From Rhodopseudomonas palustris (lineage in GTDB: Bacteria > Pseudomonadota > Alphaproteobacteria > Rhizobiales > Xanthobacteraceae): 53,452 nucleotides of DNA. The translations under genes and the position numbers were made by a program. Below are positions 44,016 to 53,314 of the stretch, one piece after another. The first letter of the stretch is position 1. Each line of letters starts with the position of its first letter. A model generated the notes under the pieces. It was not told the origin of the DNA. It saw nothing but the letters and a program-made list of their open reading frames with translations, and did not search any database. The stretch is from the NCBI GenBank assembly GCA_016215605.1, contig JACRJB010000069.1, forward strand, positions 1 through 53,452, written 5' to 3'.

Positions 44016-44747
44016 CTACGACGTCTTCATCGTGTGAATGCCGCATTCCGTCTTGCCTCGGCCCTGCCAACGGCCGGAGCGCGTATCCTGTTCCGACTCG
44101 GCGCGGCTGGTGCACGGCATGCAGCCGACCGACAGAAAGCCCGAGGCCAGCAGCGGATGCGGCGGCAGTTTGCCGAGCGCGTAGATCGCGTTGATGTCGT
44201 CGCGCGACACGTTGGCGAACGGATTGAACTTCAGCCGCACGCCGTCGGCTTCGACCACCGGAATCTCTGCGCGCACGCCGCCCTGGAAGCGCTTGCGGCC
44301 GTTGAGCCAGGCGTCGAACGGCGCCAGCGCGCGCTTCAACGGCTCGACCTTGCGGATGAAGCAGCATTTGTCCGGATCGGAGAACCACAATTCGTGCGCC
44401 GGATCGTCGCGATCGAGATCGGCGGCCAGCGGTTTGACCGAGCGCACGTCGGTGAGACCGAGTTGATCGATCAGCGTGTCGCGATAGGCCAGCGTCTCGG
44501 CGAACAGCCAGCCGGTGTCGAGAAAGATCACCGGGATCGCCGGATCGACGTCGGCCATCACCTTGAGCAGCGCCGCCGACTCGGTGCCGAACGACGACAC
44601 CAGCGCGAGCCTGTCGCGGCCGACTTCGCGCAGCGCCGCGGCGATGATCTCCGGCGGCGACGCAGTGCGTAGCGCCGCGTCGAGATCGCGCGCCCGCGCA
44701 TCGGGCTGGTTCGCCGACGGGGACGGAGACTGCGCCAGTTCACTCAT
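44016..44747 (-). CDS. cysH: CysH, APS-type sulfonucleotide reductase
   Basis: 243 residues from MSELAQ, preceded by AGGACG. The cysteines C128-C129 (DKCCFIRK) and C209/C212 (GCMPC) form the [4Fe-4S] site that marks adenylyl-sulfate (APS) reductases rather than the PAPS enzymes of enterics. ECGIH near the C-terminus carries the catalytic Cys235. SSFGTESAALL is the nucleotide-binding PP-motif. Reduces APS to sulfite with thioredoxin. Likely first gene of cysH-sbp-cysTWA (124 bases before sbp) and divergent from cysD. Confidence 0.93.
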   Translation of the reverse strand: MSELAQSPSPSANQPDARARDLDAALRTASPPEIIAAALREVGRDRLALVSSFGTESAALLKVMADVDPAIPVIFLDTGWLFAETLAYRDTLIDQLGLTDVRSVKPLAADLDRDDPAHELWFSDPDKCCFIRKVEPLKRALAPFDAWLNGRKRFQGGVRAEIPVVEADGVRLKFNPFANVSRDDINAIYALGKLPPHPLLASGFLSVGCMPCTSRAESEQDTRSGRWQGRGKTECGIHTMKTS

Positions 44748-44832
44748 GCTCGTTACGTCCTGATCGCGGCAGTGAGTCCTGCACCATGAAAACCCAAGCT
44801 GCCGACACCAAATCATCCGAAGAAGGATTGAC

Positions 44833-44921
44833 TAGAATTATTTTCTATCTAAGTATCTTTCAAGCCGGATGGATAGAAAATTATTTCTTCTCTTGCTGGC
44901 TTCCGTTGTAGAAATTCTATC
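44833..44921. promoter_or_regulatory. Three GATAGAA palindromes in the cysH-cysD divergent region
   Basis: TAGAATTATTTTCTATC (44833-44849), GATAGAAAATTATTTCT (44872-44888) and TAGAAATTCTATC (44909-44921) share a GATAGAA/TTCTATC half-site with a second TAGAA or TTTCT arm. The stretch is strikingly AT-rich for this genome and lies in the 288-base region between divergent cysH and cysD. This arrangement suggests an operator array for a regulator of sulfate assimilation. The regulator is unknown. Confidence 0.5.
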
Positions 44922-45035
44922 CCTTACCAGCGCACGGCAGAGATGTTCGTTCTCCTCAGCAGTCAAGCGACGTCGCGGCCACGCCATCACGACCGATCCG
45001 GAGCGATCCGGACCAGCCATTTCCGGGAGCTGTGA

Positions 45036-45911
45036 ATGACCCTCGCCGCCCGCGACCCCCTCGCCTCCAAGCCGGTGGCGCTCGCCGATCTCGACCTCCG
45101 CGAACAGCTCCGTCCGATGGATCATCTCGACGCGCTGGAAGCGCAGAGCATCTACATCCTGCGCGAGGCGTTCGCGCGGCTGAAGAAGCTGGCGCTGCTG
45201 TGGTCGCTCGGCAAAGACTCCAACGTGATGATCTGGCTGGCCCGCAAGGCGTTCTTCGGCAAGGTGCCGTTCCCGGCGCTGCACGTCGACACCGGCAAGA
45301 AATTTCCCGAGATGTACGCGTTTCGCGAACATTACGCGAAGGAATGGGATCTCGACCTGCGCGTCGATCCGTGCCCGCCGATCGACAGCGTCGATCCGAC
45401 CCTGCCGCCGGCCGCACGCTCGGCCGCGCGCAAGACCGAAGGCTTGAAGCTCGCGCTCGCCAAATACGGCTTCGACGGGCTGATCGCCGGCATCCGCCGC
45501 GACGAGGAAGCAACCCGCGCCAAGGAGCGCGTGTTTTCGCCGCGCGGCACCGAAGGCGGATGGGACGTGCGCGATCAGCCGCCGGAATTCTGGGATCAGT
45601 TCAACGCCTCGCCGCCGCCCGGCGCGCATCTGCGCATCCATCCGATCCTGCATTGGACCGAGGCCGACATCTGGGCCTACACCAAGCGCGAGAACATCCC
45701 GATCATCCCGCTGTATCTGGCCAAGGACGGCAAGCGCTATCGCTCGCTCGGCGACCAGGACATCACCTTCCCGGTGGCGTCGCATGCGTCGTCGATCGAC
45801 GAGATCCTGCACGAATTGCAGACCACCAAGGTGCCGGAGCGCGCAGGCCGCGCGCTCGACCACGAGACCGAGGACGCGTTCGAGCGGCTTCGCGTCGCCG
45901 GCTATCTGTGA
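45036..45911 (+). CDS. cysD: CysD, ATP sulfurylase small subunit
   Basis: 291 residues. PP-loop SLGKDSNVMIWLARKAFFG (about 57-75), LHVDTGKKFPEMYAFRE, GIRRDEEATRAKER and HPILHWTEADIWAYTKRE identify the catalytic subunit forming APS from sulfate and ATP. GGGAG precedes the ATG. Co-transcribed with cysNC 46 bases downstream. Confidence 0.95.
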   Translation: MTLAARDPLASKPVALADLDLREQLRPMDHLDALEAQSIYILREAFARLKKLALLWSLGKDSNVMIWLARKAFFGKVPFPALHVDTGKKFPEMYAFREHYAKEWDLDLRVDPCPPIDSVDPTLPPAARSAARKTEGLKLALAKYGFDGLIAGIRRDEEATRAKERVFSPRGTEGGWDVRDQPPEFWDQFNASPPPGAHLRIHPILHWTEADIWAYTKRENIPIIPLYLAKDGKRYRSLGDQDITFPVASHASSIDEILHELQTTKVPERAGRALDHETEDAFERLRVAGYL

Positions 45912-45957
45912 CCCGCACCTCCGAGCCGAGTAATTCCCGACCAAGTGATTCCCGACA

Positions 45958-47886
45958 ATGAGTGACGCCATGACCATCGCCGTCCCGCCCGCCACACTCG
46001 CCACGCCGAACGGTACCACACGTCCGCTGGTCCGCATCGTCATCGTCGGCCATGTCGACCATGGCAAATCGACGCTGGTCGGCCGCCTGCTGCACGAGAC
46101 CGGCTCGCTGCCCGACGGCAAGCTGGAAATGCTGAAGGCGGTCAGCGCCCGGCGCGGCATGCCGTTCGAATGGTCGTTTCTGCTCGACGCGCTGCAGACC
46201 GAGCGCGATCAGGGCATCACCATCGACACCACGCAGATCAGCTTCCGCACCCGTTCGCGCGACGTGGTGCTGATCGACGCGCCCGGCCACGCCGAGTTCC
46301 TGCGCAACATGATCACCGGCGCCTCGCAGGCCGACGGCGCGGTGCTGATCATCGACGCGCTGGAAGGCGTGCGCGATCAGACGCGGCGCCACGGCTATCT
46401 GCTGCAACTGCTCGGCATCAAGCAGGTCGCGGTGGTGGTCAACAAGATGGACCGCGTCGATTTCTCGGCCGAGCGCTTCCAATCGATCAGCGACGAGATC
46501 AGCGCGCATCTGATCGGGCTCGGCGTCACCCCGACCGCGGTGATCCCGATTTCGGCCCGCGATGGCGACGGCGTCGCCGAGCGTACCGCGAACATCGCAT
46601 GGTACAACGGCCCGACCGTGGTCGAGGCGCTGGATTCGCTGACGCCGTCGCAGCCGCTCGATCTGTTGCCGCTGCGGCTGCCGGTGCAGGCGATCTACAA
46701 ATTCGACGACCGCCGCATCGTCGCCGGCCGGATCGAGTCTGGCCAGTTGCAGGCGGGCGACGACATCGTGATCATGCCGGCCGGCAAGATCGCCAAGATC
46801 AAATCGGTCGAGAGCTGGCCGGTCACGCCGGTGGCGGGGCCGCAAGGCGCCGGGCGCTCGGTCGGCATCACGCTCGACCGCGAATTGTTCATCGAACGCG
46901 GCGACGTCATCGGCCATGTCGGCGCCGCGCCGCGCGATACGCGGCGGCTGCGCGCGCGGATCTTCTGGCTGCACGACCAGCCGCTGACCGCCGGCGCCAC
47001 GCTGCTGGTGCGGCTCGGCACCCGCGAGACCCGCGCCACCGTAGTGGCGATCGAGAAGGCGGTCGATCCAGGCGATCTCGCCAGCGAGGCGGCGACCGCG
47101 ATCAAGCGCAATCATGTCGGCGAGATCGATTTGTCGCTGGCGCAGCCGGTCGCGGCCGATCCGGCGGAGGACTTCCCGCGCACCGGACGGCTGGTGATCG
47201 AAGTCGGCGGCCGCATCGCCGGCGGCGGGCTGGTGCTCAGCGTCGAAAGCGGCCAGCGCGCCGCCACCGCCGACATCGTGCCGGTGGAATCCGCGCTGAA
47301 GCCCGAGGAGCGCGCGGCGCGCTTCCGCCACACCGGCGCGGTGCTGTGGTTCACCGGCCTGCCCGGCTCCGGCAAGTCGACGCTGGCCAAGGCGGTCGAG
47401 CGACGGCTGTTCGATCGCGGTGGCTCGCCGATCCTGCTCGACGGCGACACGCTGCGCGCCGGGCTCAACAGCGATCTCGGCTTCACGCCGCAGGACCGCG
47501 CCGAGAACATCCGCCGGCTCGCCGAGATCGCCGCGCATCTGGCGGCCAACGGCCACATCGCCATCGTCGCCGCGGTGTCGCCGGCGCTGGCCGATCGCGC
47601 CGCCGCGCGTCGCATCGCCGGCGACCGCTTCCGCGAAATCCACGTCGCGACGCCGGCCGAAATCTGCGAGCAGCGCGATCCGAAGGGCCACTACGCCAAG
47701 GCCCGCGCCGGCGCGCTGCAGAACTTCACCGGGATCGGACAGGACTATCAACCGCCGACCGCGAGCGAGCTGGTGATCGACACCTCGGCGCAGAGCGTGG
47801 CCGAGGCGACCGATACGATCGAGTCAATGCTCGCACGCAGCGGCGTGCTGGTCGACGAACTGATCGATCTCGCCGCCCACATCTGA
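45958..47886 (+). CDS. cysNC: CysN-CysC fusion: ATP sulfurylase GTPase subunit with APS kinase
   Basis: 642 residues. N-terminal EF-Tu-like GTPase: G1 GHVDHGKST (about 30-38), G3 DAPGH, G4 NKMD, then beta-barrel domains to about 440. APS kinase begins near 455 with P-loop GLPGSGKST (467-475), [15 protein letters not shown], and the [22 protein letters not shown] substrate loop. NodQ-type fusion. No clear ribosome site precedes MSDAM; the preceding bases repeat the word ATTCCCGAC twice. Because CysH is of the APS type, the kinase product PAPS probably serves sulfation rather than sulfite production. Confidence 0.94.
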   Translation: MSDAMTIAVPPATLATPNGTTRPLVRIVIVGHVDHGKSTLVGRLLHETGSLPDGKLEMLKAVSARRGMPFEWSFLLDALQTERDQGITIDTTQISFRTRSRDVVLIDAPGHAEFLRNMITGASQADGAVLIIDALEGVRDQTRRHGYLLQLLGIKQVAVVVNKMDRVDFSAERFQSISDEISAHLIGLGVTPTAVIPISARDGDGVAERTANIAWYNGPTVVEALDSLTPSQPLDLLPLRLPVQAIYKFDDRRIVAGRIESGQLQAGDDIVIMPAGKIAKIKSVESWPVTPVAGPQGAGRSVGITLDRELFIERGDVIGHVGAAPRDTRRLRARIFWLHDQPLTAGATLLVRLGTRETRATVVAIEKAVDPGDLASEAATAIKRNHVGEIDLSLAQPVAADPAEDFPRTGRLVIEVGGRIAGGGLVLSVESGQRAATADIVPVESALKPEERAARFRHTGAVLWFTGLPGSGKSTLAKAVERRLFDRGGSPILLDGDTLRAGLNSDLGFTPQDRAENIRRLAEIAAHLAANGHIAIVAAVSPALADRAAARRIAGDRFREIHVATPAEICEQRDPKGHYAKARAGALQNFTGIGQDYQPPTASELVIDTSAQSVAEATDTIESMLARSGVLVDELIDLAAHI

Positions 47887-47932
47887 GTGCGGGCCCGTAC
47901 CGCGCGCAACCAACCGTTCGTCATCGCCGCTT

Positions 47933-47953
47933 CCGGCAGCACAATGCTGCCGG
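47933..47953 (+). terminator. Hairpin after cysNC
   Basis: CCGGCAGCA-CAA-TGCTGCCGG forms a perfect nine-base-pair stem about 46 bases after the cysNC stop codon. No T tract follows immediately, so rho-independent termination is uncertain. Confidence 0.45.
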
Positions 47954-48045
47954 GGCGCTTCCCAATTAGAAATGGCTTGATCGGCGGCGGTCTCGTATCG
48001 TCTTATGGTTCAGTCCCGCATTGCAGCATCACGCCAGGAGACCGC

Positions 48046-49662
48046 ATGGCCCTTTCGCGCTTCGAGATCAACCGCCGGACCGTCCTGCTGACGTCGGCCG
48101 CCATCGCCGCCAACGTGCTGAACCCGATGCGGGCGTTCGCGCAGGAGACGCCGCGCAAGGGCGGCGTGTTCAACGTGCATTACGGCGCCGAGCAGCGCCA
48201 GCTCAACCCGAGCCTGCAGGCCTCGACCGGCGTCTACATCATCGGCGGCAAGATCCAGGAGCCGCTGGTCGATCTCGACGCCGCCGGCAATCCGGTCGGC
48301 GTGCTGGCCGAGAGCTGGGAATCGACGCCGGACGGCAAGACCATCACGTTCAAGCTGCGCAAGGGCGTCGTCTGGCACGACGGCAAGCCGTTCACCTCCG
48401 AGGACGTCGCCTTCACGGCGCTGAACATGTGGAAGAAGATCCTCAACTACGGATCGACGCTGCAGCTGTTCCTCACCGCGGTCGACACCCCCGATCCTCA
48501 GACCGCGATCTTCCGCTACGAGCGGCCGATGCCGCTCAACCTGTTGCTACGCGCGCTGCCGGACCTCGGCTACATCTCGCCGAAGCACATCTACGAGACC
48601 GGCGACATCCGCCAGAACCCGGTCAACCTCGCGCCGATCGGCACCGGCCCGTTCAAGTTCAACAAATACGAGCGCGGCCAGTACATCATCGCCGACCGTA
48701 ACGACAATTACTGGCGGCCGAATGCGCCGTATCTCGACCGCATCGTCTGGCGGGTGATCACCGACCGCGCCGCCGCGGCGGCGCAGCTCGAGGCCGGCAG
48801 CCTGCATCTCAGCCCGTTCTCCGGCCTGACGATCTCGGACATGGCGCGGCTCGGCAAGGACAAGCGCTTCATCGTCTCGACCAAGGGCAACGAGGGCAAC
48901 GCCCGCACCAACACCATCGAGTTCAATTTCCGCCGCAAGGAGCTGTCGGACATCCGCGTCCGCCGCGCCATCGCGCACGCCATCAACGTGCCGTTCTTCA
49001 TCGAGAACTTCCTCGGCGATTTCGCCAAGCTCGGCACCGGCCCGATCCCCTCGACCTCGACGGATTTCTATCCGGGCCCGAACACGCCGCAATACGCTTA
49101 CGACAAGAAAAAGGCGATCGCGCTGCTCGACGAGGCCGGGCTGAAGCCCGCCGCCGGCGGCAACCGGCTGTCGCTGCGGCTGTTGCCCGCGCCGTGGGGC
49201 GAGGACATCTCGCTGTGGGCGACCTTCATTCAGCAGTCGCTGGGCGAAGTCGGTATCCAGGTCGAGGTGGTCCGCAACGACGGCGGCGGCTTCCTCAAGC
49301 AGGTCTATGACGAGCACGCCTTCGACCTCGCCACCGGCTGGCACCAGTATCGCAACGACCCTGCGGTCTCGACCACGGTGTGGTATCGCTCCGGTCAGCC
49401 GAAGGGCGCGCCGTGGACCAACCAATGGGGCTGGGAGGACGCGACGATCGACAAGATCATCGACGACGCCGCGACCGAGGTCGATCCGGTCAAGCGCAAG
49501 GCGCTGTATGCCGACTTCGTCACCCGCGCCAACACCGAGCTGCCGATCTGGATGCCGATCGAGCAATTGTTCGTCACGGTGATCTCGGCGAAGGCCCGCA
49601 ATCATTCCAATACGCCGCGCTGGGCGTCGTCGACCTGGCACGATCTTTGGCTGGCCGAATAG
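48046..49662 (+). CDS. ABC transporter substrate-binding protein, family 5 (dipeptide/oligopeptide type)
   Basis: 538 residues from an ATG with AGGAG seven bases upstream. Signal peptide with INRRTVLLTSAAIAANVL (Tat-like twin Arg) ending AFA-QET at about residue 31. Family 5 motifs: VGVLAESWESTPDGKTITFKLRKGV-type segment at about 84-108, FTSEDVAFT, PIGTGPFKF, DIRVRRAIAHAIN and LPIWMPIEQ. Substrates of this family include peptides, nickel and glutathione; the sequence alone does not settle which. First gene of a four-gene importer operon. An earlier in-frame start would add 53 residues before the signal. Confidence 0.9.
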   Translation: MALSRFEINRRTVLLTSAAIAANVLNPMRAFAQETPRKGGVFNVHYGAEQRQLNPSLQASTGVYIIGGKIQEPLVDLDAAGNPVGVLAESWESTPDGKTITFKLRKGVVWHDGKPFTSEDVAFTALNMWKKILNYGSTLQLFLTAVDTPDPQTAIFRYERPMPLNLLLRALPDLGYISPKHIYETGDIRQNPVNLAPIGTGPFKFNKYERGQYIIADRNDNYWRPNAPYLDRIVWRVITDRAAAAAQLEAGSLHLSPFSGLTISDMARLGKDKRFIVSTKGNEGNARTNTIEFNFRRKELSDIRVRRAIAHAINVPFFIENFLGDFAKLGTGPIPSTSTDFYPGPNTPQYAYDKKKAIALLDEAGLKPAAGGNRLSLRLLPAPWGEDISLWATFIQQSLGEVGIQVEVVRNDGGGFLKQVYDEHAFDLATGWHQYRNDPAVSTTVWYRSGQPKGAPWTNQWGWEDATIDKIIDDAATEVDPVKRKALYADFVTRANTELPIWMPIEQLFVTVISAKARNHSNTPRWASSTWHDLWLAE

Positions 49663-49686
49663 CGCCAACTCCGCCAAGATGATCGC

Positions 49687-50664
49687 ATGCGTATCCTGAG
49701 CCTCGCGGGGCGGCGGCTCGCCGCCTCGATCCCGACCCTGCTGCTGATCCTGATCGGCATCTTTCTGCTGCTGCAATTCGCGCCCGGCGACACCGTCGAT
49801 GCGATGATGGCGCAGATGGGCGGCGGCGACGCCGCGACCGCGCGCGAACTGCGCAAGTTCTACGGGCTCGATCTGTCGATCCCGCTGCAGCTCGGCAACT
49901 ATCTGTGGCGGCTGGTGCGGTTCGATCTCGGCTTCTCGTCGATCTACGGCAAGCCGGTCGCCACCGTGATCCTGGAACGGCTGCCGCCGACGCTGCTCTT
50001 AATGACCGCGTCGCTGTCGTTCGCGTTCTTCGCCGGGCTGGTGCTCGGCGTGATCGCCGCGCGCGGCGTCAACAAATGGCCGGACACGCTGATCTCGACG
50101 CTCGGCCTGATCTTCTACGCCACGCCGTCGTTCTGGTTCGGGCTGATGGCGATCGTGGTGTTCTCGGTCTATCTGCAATGGCTGCCGGCCGGCGGCTTCG
50201 AGGACATCGGCGCGGCCGCGACCGGGCTCGCGCGCACGCTCGACATCGCCAGCCATCTGGTGCTGCCGACGCTGACGCTCGGGCTGATCTTCCTCGCCAT
50301 CTACTTGCGCATCATGCGCGCCTCGATGCTGGAAGTGCTCAATCTCGATTTCGTCCGCACCGCGCGCGCCAAGGGACTCGACGAGACCCGCATCGTCGTC
50401 CGCCACGTGCTGCGCAACGCGCTGTTGCCGATGGTGACGCTGATCGGCCTGCAGGCCGGCACCATGCTGGGCGGCTCGGTGGTGGTCGAAAGCGTATTCT
50501 CGCTGCCCGGCCTCGGCCGGCTCGCCTACGAATCCGTGGTGCAGCGCGACCTCAACACCTTGCTCGGCATCGTGTTCGTCTCGGCGCTGCTGGTGATCGC
50601 CGTCAACTTCCTGGTCGACCTGTTGTATGCGCGGCTCGACCCGCGCATCACCGCCGGGACGTAG
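49687..50664 (+). CDS. ABC transporter permease, DppB type
   Basis: 325 residues with an N-terminal helix (SIPTLLLILIGIFLLLQFAPGD, 21-mer region at about 14-34) and five further membrane helices. Conserved loop RTARAKGLDETRIVVRHVLRN and LGGSVVVESVFSLPGLGRLAYES are diagnostic of DppB/OppB-type permeases. Starts 24 bases after the binding-protein gene; only a weak ribosome site. Confidence 0.92.
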   Translation: MRILSLAGRRLAASIPTLLLILIGIFLLLQFAPGDTVDAMMAQMGGGDAATARELRKFYGLDLSIPLQLGNYLWRLVRFDLGFSSIYGKPVATVILERLPPTLLLMTASLSFAFFAGLVLGVIAARGVNKWPDTLISTLGLIFYATPSFWFGLMAIVVFSVYLQWLPAGGFEDIGAAATGLARTLDIASHLVLPTLTLGLIFLAIYLRIMRASMLEVLNLDFVRTARAKGLDETRIVVRHVLRNALLPMVTLIGLQAGTMLGGSVVVESVFSLPGLGRLAYESVVQRDLNTLLGIVFVSALLVIAVNFLVDLLYARLDPRITAGT

Positions 50665-50668
50665 CGCG

Positions 50669-51499
50669 ATGGATGCGGTCAAGCGCTACTTCCGCAGTCC
50701 CGCCGCCGTGGTCGGCCTGCTGCTGCTGCTCGCGGTGATCGCGATGGCGATCAGCGCCGGCTGGCTGTATCCGCGCGATCCGCTGTCGCTCGCCGGCCGG
50801 CCGCTGATCTGGCCGTTCAGCAATCCGCGCTTCCTGCTCGGCACCGACAATTCGGGCCGCGACATCGCAGCCCAAATCTTCCACGGCGCGCGGATCGCGC
50901 TGCTGATCGGCGGCGCCGCCACCGTGATCGCGGTGGTGATCGGCGTGCTGATCGGCGCTTTCGCCGGTTACTTCGGCGGTTGGGTCGACACCGTGCTGAT
51001 GCGGATCACCGAGGCGTTCCAGATCCTGCCGAACTTCGTGCTGCTGCTGGTGCTGGTCGCGGTGTTCGGCTCGACGCTGACCACGGTAACGATCGCGGTC
51101 GGCATCGTGTCGTGGCCGGCGCCGGCGCGGCTGACGCGCGCCGAATTCCTCAGCTTGCGCAACCGCGAATTCGTCCAGGCCGGTCGCACGCTGGGGATGA
51201 AGGATCTGCAATTGATCCTCGGCGAGATACTGCCCAACGCGCTGCCGCCGGTGATCGTCTATGCCAGCGTGGTGATGGCGGTGGCGATCCTACTCGAAAG
51301 CGCGCTGGCCTTCCTGCGGCTGTCCGATCCCAACGTCGCCTCCTGGGGCAATCTGATCGGGCTCGGCCGCGACGTGCTGCGCGTGCAGTGGTACGTCGCC
51401 GCGATCCCGGGCATCGCCATTCTACTCACCGTGCTAGCGGTGTCGCTGGTCGGCCAGGGCCTCAATGACGCGCTCAATCCGAGGCTGAAGGGACGATGA
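50669..51499 (+). CDS. ABC transporter permease, DppC type
   Basis: 276 residues from the ATG four bases after the DppB stop; a 14-residue longer in-frame start overlaps the upstream gene and is less likely. N-terminal helix VVGLLLLLAVIAMAISAG, then FLLGTDNSGRDIAAQIFHGAR, the coupling loop FVQAGRTLGMKDLQLILGEILPN and LRLSDPNVASWGNLI, typical of DppC. Overlaps the ATPase gene by four bases. Confidence 0.92.
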   Translation: MDAVKRYFRSPAAVVGLLLLLAVIAMAISAGWLYPRDPLSLAGRPLIWPFSNPRFLLGTDNSGRDIAAQIFHGARIALLIGGAATVIAVVIGVLIGAFAGYFGGWVDTVLMRITEAFQILPNFVLLLVLVAVFGSTLTTVTIAVGIVSWPAPARLTRAEFLSLRNREFVQAGRTLGMKDLQLILGEILPNALPPVIVYASVVMAVAILLESALAFLRLSDPNVASWGNLIGLGRDVLRVQWYVAAIPGIAILLTVLAVSLVGQGLNDALNPRLKGR

Positions 51500-53133
51500 C
51501 GGAGACCAGGCCCGCCGTCCTGACGCTCGACAAGCTCAGCGTCCGCCTGCCCAAGGGCGCCGACCGCAGCCACGCCGTGCGCGATGCGTCGCTGACGATC
51601 GCCGCCGATGAAATTCTCTGCGTGGTCGGCGAATCCGGCTCCGGCAAGTCGATCATGGCGAACGCCGTGATGCAGCTGTTGCCCGGCGGCGTCGCGCTCG
51701 ACGGCGGCCGCGTGCTGTTCGAGGGCCGCGACCTCGCCCAGGCCAGCGCCGCCGAGATGCGCGCGGTGCGCGGCGCCGGCATCGCGATGGTGTTTCAGGA
51801 GCCGATGACGGCGCTCAACCCGCTGCGCCCGATCGGCGACCAGATCGGCGAGATGTTCCGCATCCACACCGATCTGTCGAAGAAACAGATCCGCGCCAAG
51901 GTCCTCGCGCTGCTCGCCGACGTCCGGATTCCCGATCCGGCGCGCGCCGCCGATGCCTATCCGCACGAACTCTCCGGCGGACAGCGCCAGCGCGCGATGA
52001 TCGCGATGGCGCTGGCGCTCGATCCGAAGCTCTTGATCGCCGACGAGCCGACCACCGCGCTCGACGTGACGACGCAGGCGCAGATCCTGACGCTGATCCG
52101 CGAATTGCAGCATCGCAAGAACACCGCGGTGCTGTTCATCACCCATGATTTCGGCGTGGTCGCCGAGATCGCCGACCGCGTCGTGGTGATGCAGCACGGC
52201 GCCATCGTCGAGCAGGGCGCGGCCGACGACGTGTTGCACCGGCCGCAGCATCCTTATACGCGGCAACTGATCGCCGCGGTGCCGCCGCTGACCGCGCCGC
52301 CGCCGCGCCCGATCGCGGCCGAAACCATCCTGACGATCGACAACGTCTCCAAGACCTTCCGCACCGGCGGCTTCCTCGGCCGCGGCGCGCGCGTCACCCA
52401 CGCGGTCAAGGACGTATCACTGACACTGCCGAAAGGCGCCACGCTCGGCATCGTCGGCGAATCCGGCTCCGGCAAGTCGACCCTGGCACGCTGCATCATC
52501 CGGCTGCTCGATCCCGACGGGGGCTCGATCCTGCTCGACGGCCGCGACTGGGCGACGATGCCGCGCGAAGACGTGCGCCGCGAGACCCGGCATATGCAGA
52601 TGGTGTTTCAGGACCCGTTCGCCTCGCTCAACCCGCGCCACAAGGCCGAGGAATTAGTCGCGCAGGGCCCGATCATCCACGGCACGCCGCGCAAACAAGC
52701 GATCGCCGAGGCGCGCGAGCTGTTCGCGCTGGTCGGCCTCGATCCCGCCGCCGGCGACCGGCTGCCGCACGAATTCTCCGGCGGCCAGCGCCAGCGCATC
52801 GGCCTCGCCCGTGCACTCGCGCTGAAGCCCGACGTGCTGATCGCCGACGAAGCGGTGTCGGCGCTCGACGTCTCCGTGCAGGCGCAGGTGCTGAAGCTGC
52901 TCGCCGATTTGCGCGAGCGGCTCGGCCTGTCGATCATCTTCATCACCCACGACCTCCGCGTCGCCGCGCAGATCTGCGACCTGGTCGCGGTGATGAAGAA
53001 CGGCGAAGTGGTCGAGCACGGCCCGGCCGGCGAGGTGTTCAACGCGCCGAAGCATCCCTATACGCAAGCGCTGCTGGCCTCGATCCCCGGCGGAGATTTT
53101 GCGCGGAGTCATACGGTGGAGACGGCAGAATAG
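51496..53133 (+). CDS. Fused dipeptide-type ABC ATPase (DppD-DppF in one chain)
   Basis: 545 residues containing two complete nucleotide-binding domains. First: Walker A GESGSGKS (45-52), [16 protein letters not shown] signature, Walker B LLIADEPTTALD. Second: Walker A GESGSGKS (321-328), [37 protein letters not shown]. Both have the C-terminal PYTRQL/PYTQAL oligopeptide-family stretch. Separate genes in E. coli dpp are joined here, as in GsiA/YejF-type systems. Last gene of the operon; ATGA overlap with the permease. Confidence 0.93.
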   Translation: MTETRPAVLTLDKLSVRLPKGADRSHAVRDASLTIAADEILCVVGESGSGKSIMANAVMQLLPGGVALDGGRVLFEGRDLAQASAAEMRAVRGAGIAMVFQEPMTALNPLRPIGDQIGEMFRIHTDLSKKQIRAKVLALLADVRIPDPARAADAYPHELSGGQRQRAMIAMALALDPKLLIADEPTTALDVTTQAQILTLIRELQHRKNTAVLFITHDFGVVAEIADRVVVMQHGAIVEQGAADDVLHRPQHPYTRQLIAAVPPLTAPPPRPIAAETILTIDNVSKTFRTGGFLGRGARVTHAVKDVSLTLPKGATLGIVGESGSGKSTLARCIIRLLDPDGGSILLDGRDWATMPREDVRRETRHMQMVFQDPFASLNPRHKAEELVAQGPIIHGTPRKQAIAEARELFALVGLDPAAGDRLPHEFSGGQRQRIGLARALALKPDVLIADEAVSALDVSVQAQVLKLLADLRERLGLSIIFITHDLRVAAQICDLVAVMKNGEVVEHGPAGEVFNAPKHPYTQALLASIPGGDFARSHTVETAE

Positions 53134-53180
53134 CGCTTAATGTCTCATCCGAACTAGATGACGTTTCCGAACGCACTGAG

Positions 53181-53287
53181 TCCTCATCCTGAGGAGCCCG
53201 GCGCAGCCGGGCGTCTCGAAGGATGGGGCAACGCACACCTGGCGGCCCATGGTTCGAGACGGCGCTGCGCGCCTCCTCACCATGAGG
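53181..53287. repeat. Dispersed palindromic repeat, family E
   Basis: TCCTCATCCTGAGGAGCCCG...GGGCGTCTCGAAGGATG and GGTTCGAGACGGCGCTGCGC...CCTCACCATGAGG: the same element as at 19213-19347. Between the ABC operon and the insertion element at the window's right edge. Confidence 0.75.
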
Positions 53288-53314
53288 TTGTACGCGTTGT
53301 GAGTGATAAAACTA

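Noticed and set aside
44838-46160. Minus-strand frame across the cysH-cysD promoter and cysD
   Set aside because: Overlaps the well-supported cysD gene on the opposite strand; no motif and no ribosome site.
46170-47969. Long plus-strand frame overlapping cysNC (599 codons)
   Set aside because: Arg/Ala-rich translation without any family motif, an out-of-frame shadow of cysNC. The same applies to long frames opposite the hydrogenase genes (24360-26897, 33882-36920) and at 4435-5934.
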